Positions 33,419 to 41,228 of a stretch of DNA of 64,000 bases are shown here, one piece after another. The translations under genes were made by a program, and so were the position numbers. The notes beneath the pieces are model-generated. The model was not told the DNA's origin. It was given only the letters and a program-made list of their open reading frames with translations, and made no database searches. This DNA comes from Nocardia vaccinii NBRC 15922 (GTDB taxonomy: Bacteria; Actinomycetota; Actinomycetes; Mycobacteriales; Mycobacteriaceae): assembly GCF_001613305.1 (NCBI RefSeq), contig NZ_BDCC01000020.1, forward strand, positions 115,184 to 179,183, written 5' to 3'. The stretch's first letter is position 1. Every line of letters starts with the position of its first letter.

Positions 33419-33721
33419 GTGGCCCTGTTCAGTGTGTTGAACTACCTGCTGTTCGTCTTCTGGTTGTTGCTCATCAGCCGGATCATCGTCGAGTTCATCC
33501 GCAGCATCGCGCGGGACTGGCATCCGCGCGGCGCGGTCGCCATCGTGCTCGAGGTGATCTTCACGATCACCGATCCGCCGGTGAAACTGCTGAGAAGGCT
33601 GATACCCCCGGTCAACTTGGGGGGAATTCGACTGGATCTGTCGATTATGGTGTTGATATTCATCGTGTTCATCTTGATGACGGTCACGGGCGGGCTCGGC
33701 CAGGCGCACGCGCCGGTGTGA
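33419..33721 (+). CDS. yggT: YggT family membrane protein
   Basis: A 100-residue membrane protein with two hydrophobic helices (about residues 5-22 and 70-92). Between them is VEFIRSIARDWHPRGAVAIVLEVIFTITDPPVKLLRRLIPPVNLGGIRLDLS, the YggT signature with DPPV and R-rich stretches. I chose GTG 33419 because the product VALFSVLNYLLFVFW aligns with the usual family start; a TTG at 33386 would add 11 residues. It sits between sepF and wag31 as in mycobacteria (Rv2146c). The family is linked to division and turgor-related envelope assembly, but the mechanism is not established. Confidence 0.85.
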   Translation: MALFSVLNYLLFVFWLLLISRIIVEFIRSIARDWHPRGAVAIVLEVIFTITDPPVKLLRRLIPPVNLGGIRLDLSIMVLIFIVFILMTVTGGLGQAHAPV

Positions 33722-33794
33722 CAGAATGGGTCGTGAAGAATAGCTTGCAAGATCTACCGCTAGACCTCCGTACGAAGCGTGAAGGGATCCTTCC

Positions 33795-34631
33795 ATGCCG
33801 CTGACCCCAGCCGATGTGCACAACGTCGCGTTCAGCAAACCGCCGATCGGGAAGCGGGGCTACAACGAGGACGAGGTCGATGCGTTCCTCGATCTGGTCG
33901 AGCAGGAGCTTTCACGTCTGATCGAGGAGAACGCGGATCTACGCCAGCGGGTTGCCGAGCTGGATGCCGAGCTGTCCGACGCCAAGGCGGCCCCTCGCCC
34001 GATGCCGCAAGCGGTGAAACCGGCTCCGCCGCAACCCGAACCGCCCAAGCCCGCTCCGGTGCCGCCTCCGGCCCCCATGCCGATCGCCGCGCCCGCCGCG
34101 ATGAAGGATCCGGGCGCCGCCGACGCCAACCTACAGGCCGCCAAGGTACTCAGCCTGGCCCAGGAAATGGCCGACCGGCTCACCACCGATGCCAAGTCCG
34201 AGGCCGAGACGCTACTGTCCAACGCCCGGGCGAATTCCGAGCGATTGGTCACCGAGGCGCGCACCCGCTCCGACGGCATGGTCGCCGAGGCCCGGCAGAA
34301 GGCCGAGACCCTGCTGTCCGACGCGCAGAGCCGTTCGGACAACCAGTTGCGTCAGGCCAAGGAGAAGGCCGACGCGCTGCAGGCCGACGCCGAGCGCAAG
34401 CACACCGAGATCATGGCCACCATCACCCAGCAGCGCAGCGTGCTCGAGAGCCGCATCGAGCAGCTCAAGACGTTCGAGCGCGAGTACCGGGTGCGGTTGA
34501 AGTCCTATCTGGAGTCCCAGCTCGAAGAGCTCGAGAACCGCGGTTCAGCGGTACCGGTCGACGGTGGTGAGGCCTTCGATGGCGCCAGCAACAACCACGC
34601 CTCTGCGTCATTCGCCAAGGGCGGCAAGTAA
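33795..34631 (+). CDS. wag31: polar growth scaffold Wag31 (DivIVA)
   Basis: A 278-residue coiled-coil scaffold that marks poles and directs apical wall growth. The DivIVA N-terminal domain (MPLTPADVHNVAFSKPPIGKRGYNEDEVDAFLD, residues 1-33) is followed by a first coiled coil. A Pro/Ala-rich linker spans about 68-105, and a long Ala/Glu/Arg/Lys coiled coil runs to about residue 250. In mycobacteria Wag31 is phosphorylated by Pkn kinases. ATG 33795. It is essential in relatives. The 73-bp gap upstream of the gene may hold its own promoter, but no clear box is seen. Confidence 0.94.
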   Translation: MPLTPADVHNVAFSKPPIGKRGYNEDEVDAFLDLVEQELSRLIEENADLRQRVAELDAELSDAKAAPRPMPQAVKPAPPQPEPPKPAPVPPPAPMPIAAPAAMKDPGAADANLQAAKVLSLAQEMADRLTTDAKSEAETLLSNARANSERLVTEARTRSDGMVAEARQKAETLLSDAQSRSDNQLRQAKEKADALQADAERKHTEIMATITQQRSVLESRIEQLKTFEREYRVRLKSYLESQLEELENRGSAVPVDGGEAFDGASNNHASASFAKGGK

Positions 34632-34736
34632 TTTCGCTTCGGCTGACCGCCGTCCCCGCCAGCCCGGGGCCGGTACGCGCAGCTGCGGCCGTGGTCGAAA
34701 GTTCGTCGAGCCAGCAGGCCCGCCTAGGGGGTGACC

Positions 34737-34937
34737 ATGCTCGTCCTGACACTTGTTCTCGCGGCAATCGGATTCGGCCTCCTGATCGCCGCACTGACCA
34801 CCGGTTCGGTGGTGTGGGCCTGGGGATGCATTGTGGTGTGCGTCATCGGCGCGGTTCTCTTGCTGGTGAGCGCCCTGTCGATTCGCGATTCCGACGACGA
34901 CGCCCCGACGCGTCCCGGTCGTCACGCCAAGCGGTGA
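34737..34937 (+). CDS. small two-helix membrane protein
   Basis: A 66-residue protein with two hydrophobic segments (about residues 2-20 and 26-46) and a charged tail with DSDDDAP and PGRHAKR. I chose ATG 34737 because a GGGGG run lies 5 nt upstream; the GTG at 34731 is too close to that site. Its position after wag31 corresponds to mycobacterial Rv2144c, a small membrane protein of unknown role, but sequence similarity cannot be judged here. It is the last gene before the ileS leader. Confidence 0.65.
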   Translation: MLVLTLVLAAIGFGLLIAALTTGSVVWAWGCIVVCVIGAVLLLVSALSIRDSDDDAPTRPGRHAKR

Positions 34938-34995
34938 GCAGGGTAGCCCGCGATGCGAACCAACCGCGGTCGGAAATAGTTTTGACCGCAGTGGC

Positions 34996-35001
34996 TACAA
35001 T
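34996..35001 (+). promoter_or_regulatory. -10 element TACAAT of the ileS transcript
   Basis: TACAAT is close to consensus and lies just before the T-box leader. Transcription would start near 35008. A TTGACC at 34982 is too close to serve as its -35. Confidence 0.55.
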
Positions 35002-35007
35002 CAAACC

Positions 35008-35255
35008 TGTAACTACGGCAGTGATCCGGCAATCACCGGGGAGCCTTCGGAAGAACGGCCACGCGGCCTCGTGAGCTGCGTCGCTCAGTAGAACCGAGCG
35101 GGTGAGCCCGTCACAGCTCGCAACGAGAGGTCCGGCGTTATCGCCATCGCGCCGGGCAAGCGGGGTGGTACCGCGGTTTCGGCGCACCGGCGCCGATATT
35201 CGTCCCCGTGCCCACGGACTGCGCCCACGGCGCATACGGCACGAGGAGAGACGTC
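35008..35255 (+). ncRNA. translational T-box riboswitch of ileS
   Basis: The T-box sequence GGTGGTACCGCGG is at 35164-35176 and contains the TGGT bulge that pairs with the uncharged tRNA acceptor end. Upstream, 35013-35060 forms the short stem I expected for actinobacterial ileS leaders. Two ATC triplets (35024-35026, 35032-35034) are candidate isoleucine specifiers; I cannot say which is used. No run of T residues follows. Instead GAGGAGAG at 35242-35249 is the ribosome site 11 nt before the ATG, so control should be at translation initiation. This class was characterised for M. tuberculosis and Nocardia ileS. Confidence 0.85.
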
Positions 35256-35260
35256 CCGAC

Positions 35261-38200
35261 ATGGCGGACGAGACAACCCCCCGCAAGGCAGAGCCCAGCG
35301 ATGTCCGGGACACCTATCCGCGCGTCGATCTGGGCGCCGGGGGACAGGTTTCCTTCCCGGAGTTGGAGCGGCGCGTCCTGGACTACTGGGCCGCCGACGA
35401 CACCTTTCGCGCCAGTATCGACAACCGTTCGGGCAGTGCGGAGTTCGTCTTCTACGACGGTCCACCGTTCGCCAATGGTTTGCCACACTACGGTCATCTG
35501 CTGACCGGATACGTCAAGGATTTGGTCCCGCGTTTTCAGACGATGCGCGGTAAGAAGGTCGATCGGCGATTCGGCTGGGACTGTCACGGGCTGCCTGCGG
35601 AACTCGAGGCGGAGAAGCAGCTCGGTATCACGGACAAATCACAGATCGAACAGATGGGCCTCGCGGAATTCAATACCGCGGTCAAATCCTCTGTGCTGCG
35701 CTACACCGGTGAGTGGCGCGATTATGTGACCCGTCAGGCGCGGTGGGTCGATTTCGACAACGACTACAAAACCCTGGATCTCGACTTCATGGAGTCGGTG
35801 ATGTGGGCATTCAAAACCTTGTACGACAAGGGGCTGGTGTACCAGGGATTCCGGGTGCTGCCCTACAGTTGGTACGAGCAGACGCCGCTGTCGAACCAGG
35901 AGACCCGGCTCGACGATGCGTACAAGATGCGTCAGGACCCGGCCGTCACCGTGGATATGCCGCTGCGGGTGCCCGCGGACCATCCGCTGCGCCATCTGGA
36001 CGGCGCCAACGCGCTGATCTGGACCACCACCCCCTGGACGCTGCCGTCCAACCTGGCGATCGCGGTCCATCCGGACGTGACCTACGTCCAGGTGCGCGGG
36101 CAGCACGGGAAGCGTTATCTGCTCGCCGCCGAACGGGTCTCGCAGTATGCCCGCGAACTCGGCGCGGAACCCGAGGTGCTCGGTGAGTACGCGGGCGCGG
36201 CCCTGGCCGATCTGCGGTACGAGCCGCCGTTCGACTTCTTCCTCGGCCATCCGAACGCGCATCGCGTGCTGACCGCGGACTACGTCACCACCGACTCCGG
36301 TACCGGGATCGTGCATCTCGCGCCCGCGTTCGGTGAGGAGGATATGGACGTGGCCGCCGCCCATGGGATCGAGCTGGTACAGCCGCTGGATCCGGGCGGG
36401 CGGTTCACCTCGATGGTGCCGCCGTACGAGGGCATGATGGTGTTCGACGCGAATCCGGTGATCATCAAGGATCTCAAGGCGTCCGGAAAGCTGCTGCGGC
36501 ACGAGACGATCGAGCACTCCTACCCGCACAGCTGGCGCTCGGGGCAGCCGCTGATCTACATGGCGGTACCGTCGTGGTTCGTCGCGGTGACCGAATTCCG
36601 GGGCCGGATGGTCGAGCTGAATCAGCAGATCACCTGGGTGCCCGAGCATATCCGGGACGGACAGTTCGGTAAGTGGCTGGAGGGCGCCCGGGACTGGAAC
36701 ATCAGCCGGAACCGCTACTGGGGCAGCCCGATCCCGGTGTGGCTCTCCGACGATCCGGCCTATCCGCGCATCGACGTCTACGGTTCGCTGGACGAACTCG
36801 AGCGGGACTTCGGTGTGCGCCCGGACGATCTGCACCGGCCCGGCATCGACCAGCTGACCCGGCCCAATCCCGACGACCCGACCGGCAAGTCCACGATGCG
36901 CCGGGTGCCGGAGGTGCTGGACTGCTGGTTCGACTCCGGATCCATGCCGTTCGCGCAGGTGCACTACCCGTTCGAGAACAAGGAATGGTTCGACGGCACC
37001 GCAGATGAACTGGGCCACAATCCGGCCGATTTCATCGTCGAGTACATCGGGCAGACCCGCGGCTGGTTCTATCAGATGCACGTGCTCGCGACCGCGCTTT
37101 TCGACCGACCGGCGTTCAAAACCGTTGCCGCACATGGCATCGTGCTCGGCGACGACGGGCTGAAGATGTCCAAGTCCAAGGGCAACTACCCGAACGTCAA
37201 CGAGGTGTTCGACCGCGACGGCTCCGATGCCATGCGCTGGTTCCTGATGAGTTCGCCGATCCTGCGCGGCGGCAACCTCATCGTCACCGAGCGTGGTATC
37301 CGGGAGGGCGTGAGCCATGCGCTGCGGCCGCTGTGGAACGCCTGGACCTTCCTGCAGCTGTACGCCTCCAAGCCGGGCACCTGGCGCACCGATTCGCCGC
37401 ATGTGCTGGATCGATACATCCTGGCCAAGCTGGCGCGCACTCGCGACGTGATCACCGAGGCGCTGGACGTCTATGACATCGCCGGGGCTTGTGACGAACT
37501 GCGCGCCTTCGCCGACGCGCTCACCAACTGGTATGTGCGCCGGTCGCGTTCGCGGTTCTGGGAGGAGGACAACGACGCCATCGACACTTTGCACACCGTG
37601 CTCGAGGTGACCACTCGTCTGGCCGCCCCGCTGCTGCCGCTGGTGACCGAGGTTATCTGGCGTGGCCTGACCGGTGGTCGCTCGGTGCATCTGACCGACT
37701 GGCCCGAGGCGGGGGATCTGCCCGCGGACGCCGAGCTGGTCTCGGCGATGGACGAGGTGCGGTCGGTGTGCTCGACGGTGCTGAGCCTGCGCAAGGCGCA
37801 GAACCTGCGGGTGCGGCTGCCGCTGTCCGAGTTGACCATCGCGGCCGCGGATGCGGACCGGCTGCGGCCGTTCACCGATATCGTCGCCGACGAGGTGAAC
37901 GTCAAGCGGGTCGATCTGACCACCGACGTCGCCGTGCACGGCCGTTTCGAACTCGTGGTGAACGCCCGCGCCGCCGGTCCGCGCCTGGGCAAGCAGGTGC
38001 AATCAGTGATCAAGGCGGTCAAGGCCGGTGATTGGGCCGAGGACGAAAACGGAGTGGTCACGGTGTTTCCGGGGCGCTCCGCGGGCTCCGCTCCCGAAGC
38101 CGGTGTGGAGCTGCTGCCGGAGGAGTACACCCAGCGCCTGGTCGCGGCCGAACCCGAGTCCACTGCCGCCCTGCCCGGCAATGCCGGTCTGGTGGTGCTG

Positions 38201-38470
38201 AATTCGGAGGTCACCGAGGAGCTCGAGGCCGAGGGCTGGGCCCGCGACCTCATCCGCGACCTGCAGGAGACGCGCAAATCCCTGGGGCTGGACGTCTCGG
38301 ACCGCATCACCGTCGTCCTGGACGTCCCAGCCGACCGCGCCGAGTGGGCACACACCCACCGCGAGCTGATCGCCGGTGAAATCCTCGCCACCACACTGAC
38401 ATTCGGTGATGCGGGCCAGGATGCGGCCGAGGTCGTCGGCGGGGTGCGGGTGTCGGTCACCAAGGCGTGA
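35261..38470 (+). CDS. ileS: isoleucyl-tRNA synthetase
   Basis: A 1069-residue class I synthetase of the large, eukaryote-like IleRS subtype common in actinobacteria, which tends to tolerate mupirocin. The HIGH motif appears as HYGH at 76-79 and KMSKS at 635-639 (LKMSKSKGNYPN). The CP1 editing domain lies between them, with IWTTTPWTLPSN and GTGIVHLAPAFGEED. The C-terminal anticodon-binding region follows. ATG 35261 is fixed by the leader's GAGGAGAG site. Expression is controlled by the upstream T-box. A very strong hairpin follows the stop. Confidence 0.96.
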   Translation: MADETTPRKAEPSDVRDTYPRVDLGAGGQVSFPELERRVLDYWAADDTFRASIDNRSGSAEFVFYDGPPFANGLPHYGHLLTGYVKDLVPRFQTMRGKKVDRRFGWDCHGLPAELEAEKQLGITDKSQIEQMGLAEFNTAVKSSVLRYTGEWRDYVTRQARWVDFDNDYKTLDLDFMESVMWAFKTLYDKGLVYQGFRVLPYSWYEQTPLSNQETRLDDAYKMRQDPAVTVDMPLRVPADHPLRHLDGANALIWTTTPWTLPSNLAIAVHPDVTYVQVRGQHGKRYLLAAERVSQYARELGAEPEVLGEYAGAALADLRYEPPFDFFLGHPNAHRVLTADYVTTDSGTGIVHLAPAFGEEDMDVAAAHGIELVQPLDPGGRFTSMVPPYEGMMVFDANPVIIKDLKASGKLLRHETIEHSYPHSWRSGQPLIYMAVPSWFVAVTEFRGRMVELNQQITWVPEHIRDGQFGKWLEGARDWNISRNRYWGSPIPVWLSDDPAYPRIDVYGSLDELERDFGVRPDDLHRPGIDQLTRPNPDDPTGKSTMRRVPEVLDCWFDSGSMPFAQVHYPFENKEWFDGTADELGHNPADFIVEYIGQTRGWFYQMHVLATALFDRPAFKTVAAHGIVLGDDGLKMSKSKGNYPNVNEVFDRDGSDAMRWFLMSSPILRGGNLIVTERGIREGVSHALRPLWNAWTFLQLYASKPGTWRTDSPHVLDRYILAKLARTRDVITEALDVYDIAGACDELRAFADALTNWYVRRSRSRFWEEDNDAIDTLHTVLEVTTRLAAPLLPLVTEVIWRGLTGGRSVHLTDWPEAGDLPADAELVSAMDEVRSVCSTVLSLRKAQNLRVRLPLSELTIAAADADRLRPFTDIVADEVNVKRVDLTTDVAVHGRFELVVNARAAGPRLGKQVQSVIKAVKAGDWAEDENGVVTVFPGRSAGSAPEAGVELLPEEYTQRLVAAEPESTAALPGNAGLVVLNSEVTEELEAEGWARDLIRDLQETRKSLGLDVSDRITVVLDVPADRAEWAHTHRELIAGEILATTLTFGDAGQDAAEVVGGVRVSVTKA

Positions 38471-38508
38471 ACGCTCGCGTCGTCACCGGGCAACGTGGTC
38501 CGACTCGT

Positions 38509-38550
38509 CGATGCGTCCGTACGGACAGTGAGATCCGTACGGACGCATCG
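38509..38550 (+). terminator. long hairpin after ileS
   Basis: Seventeen-bp perfect arms cgatgcgtccgtacgga (38509-38525) and tccgtacggacgcatcg (38534-38550) with an 8-nt loop. No T tract follows. It begins 38 nt after the ileS stop. The rest of the 422-bp gap (38551-38880) shows no gene or other feature on either strand. Confidence 0.6.
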
Positions 38551-38892
38551 GGTCTCGGTCTCGCCGCTGCTCGGAGCGGGCCCCGTGCCCGGTCGTGTCG
38601 GGATATGCCCCGGTGGGCGGTTTCGCATCGCGATCCGCGTATCGAGGTGAGGCGTCCGAGCAGTGCCATGCTGAAGGTGTCGGCAGGTCGGACAGCAATA
38701 TCCCGGTAGGGGCCGGGTGAGATTTCTGCCGGCGCATCCGGTCGTGGCGTGGCGAGCCGGGTAAGGGGCCGTGAGATACCCGGCCATGCGCCGACTCGGT
38801 CGGTGGCATGGGGCGCTCGGGTGGTGATGGGTTGGGCCGTCGGCTGTCGAAAACCGCTGGTCGGTGCGGTTGGGGCTGGGTAGCCTGCGGGT

Positions 38893-39456
38893 ATGGATGA
38901 TCGGCTGCTGAATGTCGTGGATGTGGAGGCCACGTGCTGGGAGGGAGCGAGTCCCGGCGGGCAGCCGAACGAGATCATCGAGATCGGGGTGTGCGTACTG
39001 GATATGGGGACGCTCGAGCGGGTGGGGCGGGACAGCATTCTGGTGCGGCCCGAGCGGTCTTCGGTGAGCGAATTCTGTACGCGGCTCACCACCCTCACAG
39101 CGGAGCAGGTTGCGGCGGGGGTGGATTTCGCGACCGCGTGCGCGCTGCTGGGGTCGCGGTATCGGGCAGCGGAGCGGCCGTGGGCGAGTTGGGGGGATTA
39201 CGACCGTAAGCAATTCGAACGGCAGTGCGCCGCGAGCGGTGTGGCATATCCTTTCGGTGACCGGCATACCAATGCCAAGCGGTTGTTCTCCGAATCTCTC
39301 GATACCACAAAGCGTTTCGGGATGGATGCGGCATTGCGGGTTGCGGGTCTGCCGCTGGAGGGCACACATCATCGTGGCGATGACGATGCGTGGAATATCG
39401 CCGCCCTCATCATCGATATGTTCCGGCGCGGGCGGTGGCCCGCGAGCGGCGGATAA
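38893..39456 (+). CDS. DEDDh-type 3'-5' exonuclease (ERI1/KapD-like)
   Basis: A 187-residue nuclease-fold protein. Exo I is VVDVEATCWEG (Asp and Glu near residues 10-12) and EIIEIGVCVLD follows. Exo II is WASWGDYDRKQFERQC, and Exo III is THHRGDDDAWNIAAL (His and Asp), the DEDDh pattern of ERI1/KapD-like RNases. It probably trims RNA 3' ends. TAGCCT at 38881-38886 lies 6 nt before the ATG, so the message is likely leaderless. It is convergent with the PucR-type gene, with a 16-bp gap. The target is unknown. Confidence 0.78.
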   Translation: MDDRLLNVVDVEATCWEGASPGGQPNEIIEIGVCVLDMGTLERVGRDSILVRPERSSVSEFCTRLTTLTAEQVAAGVDFATACALLGSRYRAAERPWASWGDYDRKQFERQCAASGVAYPFGDRHTNAKRLFSESLDTTKRFGMDAALRVAGLPLEGTHHRGDDDAWNIAALIIDMFRRGRWPASGG

Positions 39457-39472
39457 CCGTGTTCCCGGCGGC

Positions 39473-41149
39473 TCAGTCTCGTATTTCGGCTGGGGCCGGG
39501 GCGGACAATCGGTGCACCGCGAGCTGGATCTCCAGCAGGAGCCGGTCGGGGGCCGAGTCCAGGTCCAGGCCCATCAGCTGGGTGGCTCGACGGACGCGGT
39601 AGCGCAGCGTGTTGGGGTGAATACTGAGATCCGTTGCGGCCGTGCGGACATCACCGCGGCGGGTCAGGTAGGCATCCAGGCTCGCGAGCAGATCCGCGGA
39701 GTACTTCGCGTCGTAGTCCATCAGCGTGTCCAGGCGCGGGTCGCGCAACTGGGGCTGATCGGCGATCAGGGTGAGGATCTCGGCGAGCAGGACCGTGGTG
39801 CGCGAGCCGGCCAGGGTGGTGACCGCATCCGCGTCGGGCAGATCGGCGGTACGGTCCAGGACCCGGTCGACCTCGGCGCGGGCGCGGGCAGCATCGGTGA
39901 GTCCGTCCACGGGGGCGGCGATGGCGGCACGCAGGCGCAGCCCGGATCGCTCGGCGAGCTGCTCGATCACCTGTCTGGTCCATGACGTCACCCGATCGGC
40001 CGAATGATGTTCGGGGAACAGCACATACAGCCGATCGCCGATTACCGTGGTGACACAGTCCTGACGAAAGGCGCTGGCGTGCAGGCGAAGTGCCGCCGCG
40101 CCGCGGTGTACGATCTCCTGCGCGCGCTGGGCGGGCTCCTGCTCGTCGGTGTGCCGGGCGAAGCCGACGACCGCCGCTCGCCCGGCCACCGCGACGCCGA
40201 AGGTCTCGGCGAACGCGGCCACGTCGACGTCGCCGCCGTGCGCACCGAAAAGGCGCTGAACCAGTAGGGCATCGGTGGTGGGTGCGTGCCGGGTGCGCCA
40301 GATGACCCGGGCGGCAATGGAAGCCGCGCCGCGCAGGACTCGCGGACTGTCCGACCGCAGCGGCTCGGCGCCCTCCTGCACCCAGATCGTGCCCAGTACC
40401 GTCCGCGGCCGGATACCCGGTGCGCCCGGCTCGCGGATGCCGATGGCGATGCGGCGCTTGGTTTCCCATTCCCGCTGTGCCGGAACCTCCACAATGTCAC
40501 CGGTATTGCGCAGCCGATCGAAGACGCCCTCGCGTTGCAGCCAGTGCAGATATCCCGGCGGCCCTTGGCGGCCCAGCACCGACAGCCGCCGCACCGCATC
40601 GGCGCAGGCGCTGCTGTCGGCCGAATAGGCCAGCACCCGGGACTGGTCGTCCTCGATGGTGACCAGCCCGTGCGTGGACTCGGCCACCGATGCCGCGAGT
40701 CCGAACAGATCGGTGTCCAGAGTGGGCGTGGACGTCACGGCCAGTGGTCCGCCGCCCTGTCCGATGAGCCGCCCGACGAGCGCGTGCACCATCTCCCAGC
40801 GGGCGTGCGGATGCACCGCCACCAGCGCCAGCCCGGCCCCGCGAGCGGTCTCGCGCAACTCCTCGGCGCCCTTGGAGAACACCGCGCGCGGGCGATACTG
40901 CGCCGGACAGTGCCGGGTGAGTTCGCGCAGCCAGTGCACCGCATCCGCGTTCGACACCCCGACCTGCAGATACAGCTCCGGCAGGGGCTGGGCGGGCGCC
41001 GATTCGGGGCTCGGATCGTCCGGATCCAGGAAGGCCACCGATCCGATGACCACATCCTCGCCCTCGGGCGCGTCCATCAGTGTGACAACCGAGCTGGTCA
41101 GCGCCGACAACAGTTCCGAGAGTGGTATGAGCTGGTTCACGCTCTTCAT
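39473..41149 (-). CDS. PucR/CdaR-family regulator of proline catabolism (PruC-like)
   Basis: A 558-residue transcription regulator. The N-terminal PucR-type region (MKSVNQLIPLSELL...) is followed by a GGDEF-like middle segment. A C-terminal PucR helix-turn-helix contains DLLASLDAYLTRRGDVRTAATDLSIHPNTLRYRVRRATQLMGLDL. It is divergent from the pruA-PRODH operon across an 79-bp gap containing a perfect palindrome. This matches M. tuberculosis Rv1186c (PruC), which activates the proline operon in response to proline. The effector here is inferred from context. ATG 41149. Confidence 0.85.
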   Translation of the reverse strand: MKSVNQLIPLSELLSALTSSVVTLMDAPEGEDVVIGSVAFLDPDDPSPESAPAQPLPELYLQVGVSNADAVHWLRELTRHCPAQYRPRAVFSKGAEELRETARGAGLALVAVHPHARWEMVHALVGRLIGQGGGPLAVTSTPTLDTDLFGLAASVAESTHGLVTIEDDQSRVLAYSADSSACADAVRRLSVLGRQGPPGYLHWLQREGVFDRLRNTGDIVEVPAQREWETKRRIAIGIREPGAPGIRPRTVLGTIWVQEGAEPLRSDSPRVLRGAASIAARVIWRTRHAPTTDALLVQRLFGAHGGDVDVAAFAETFGVAVAGRAAVVGFARHTDEQEPAQRAQEIVHRGAAALRLHASAFRQDCVTTVIGDRLYVLFPEHHSADRVTSWTRQVIEQLAERSGLRLRAAIAAPVDGLTDAARARAEVDRVLDRTADLPDADAVTTLAGSRTTVLLAEILTLIADQPQLRDPRLDTLMDYDAKYSADLLASLDAYLTRRGDVRTAATDLSIHPNTLRYRVRRATQLMGLDLDSAPDRLLLEIQLAVHRLSAPAPAEIRD

Positions 41150-41179
41150 TCAATCCGACCAAAATGTATCCTGCAATTC

Positions 41180-41191
41180 GTCCGATCGGAC
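41180..41191. promoter_or_regulatory. palindromic operator gtccgatcggac between pruC and pruA
   Basis: A perfect 12-bp palindrome in the 79-bp divergent gap. Related half-sites flank it: aatccgacc at 41155-41163 and ttcgtccgg at 41205-41213. The spacing is suited to a dimer or tetramer regulator controlling both directions, most simply the PucR-type protein. Confidence 0.55.
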
Positions 41192-41228
41192 AACGGACAG
41201 TTGGTTCGTCCGGTGTTTATTTCATGCC

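Noticed and set aside
35639..38002. 787-codon minus-strand frame opposite ileS
   Set aside because: Antisense shadow; ileS has HYGH and KMSKS motifs in the expected order.
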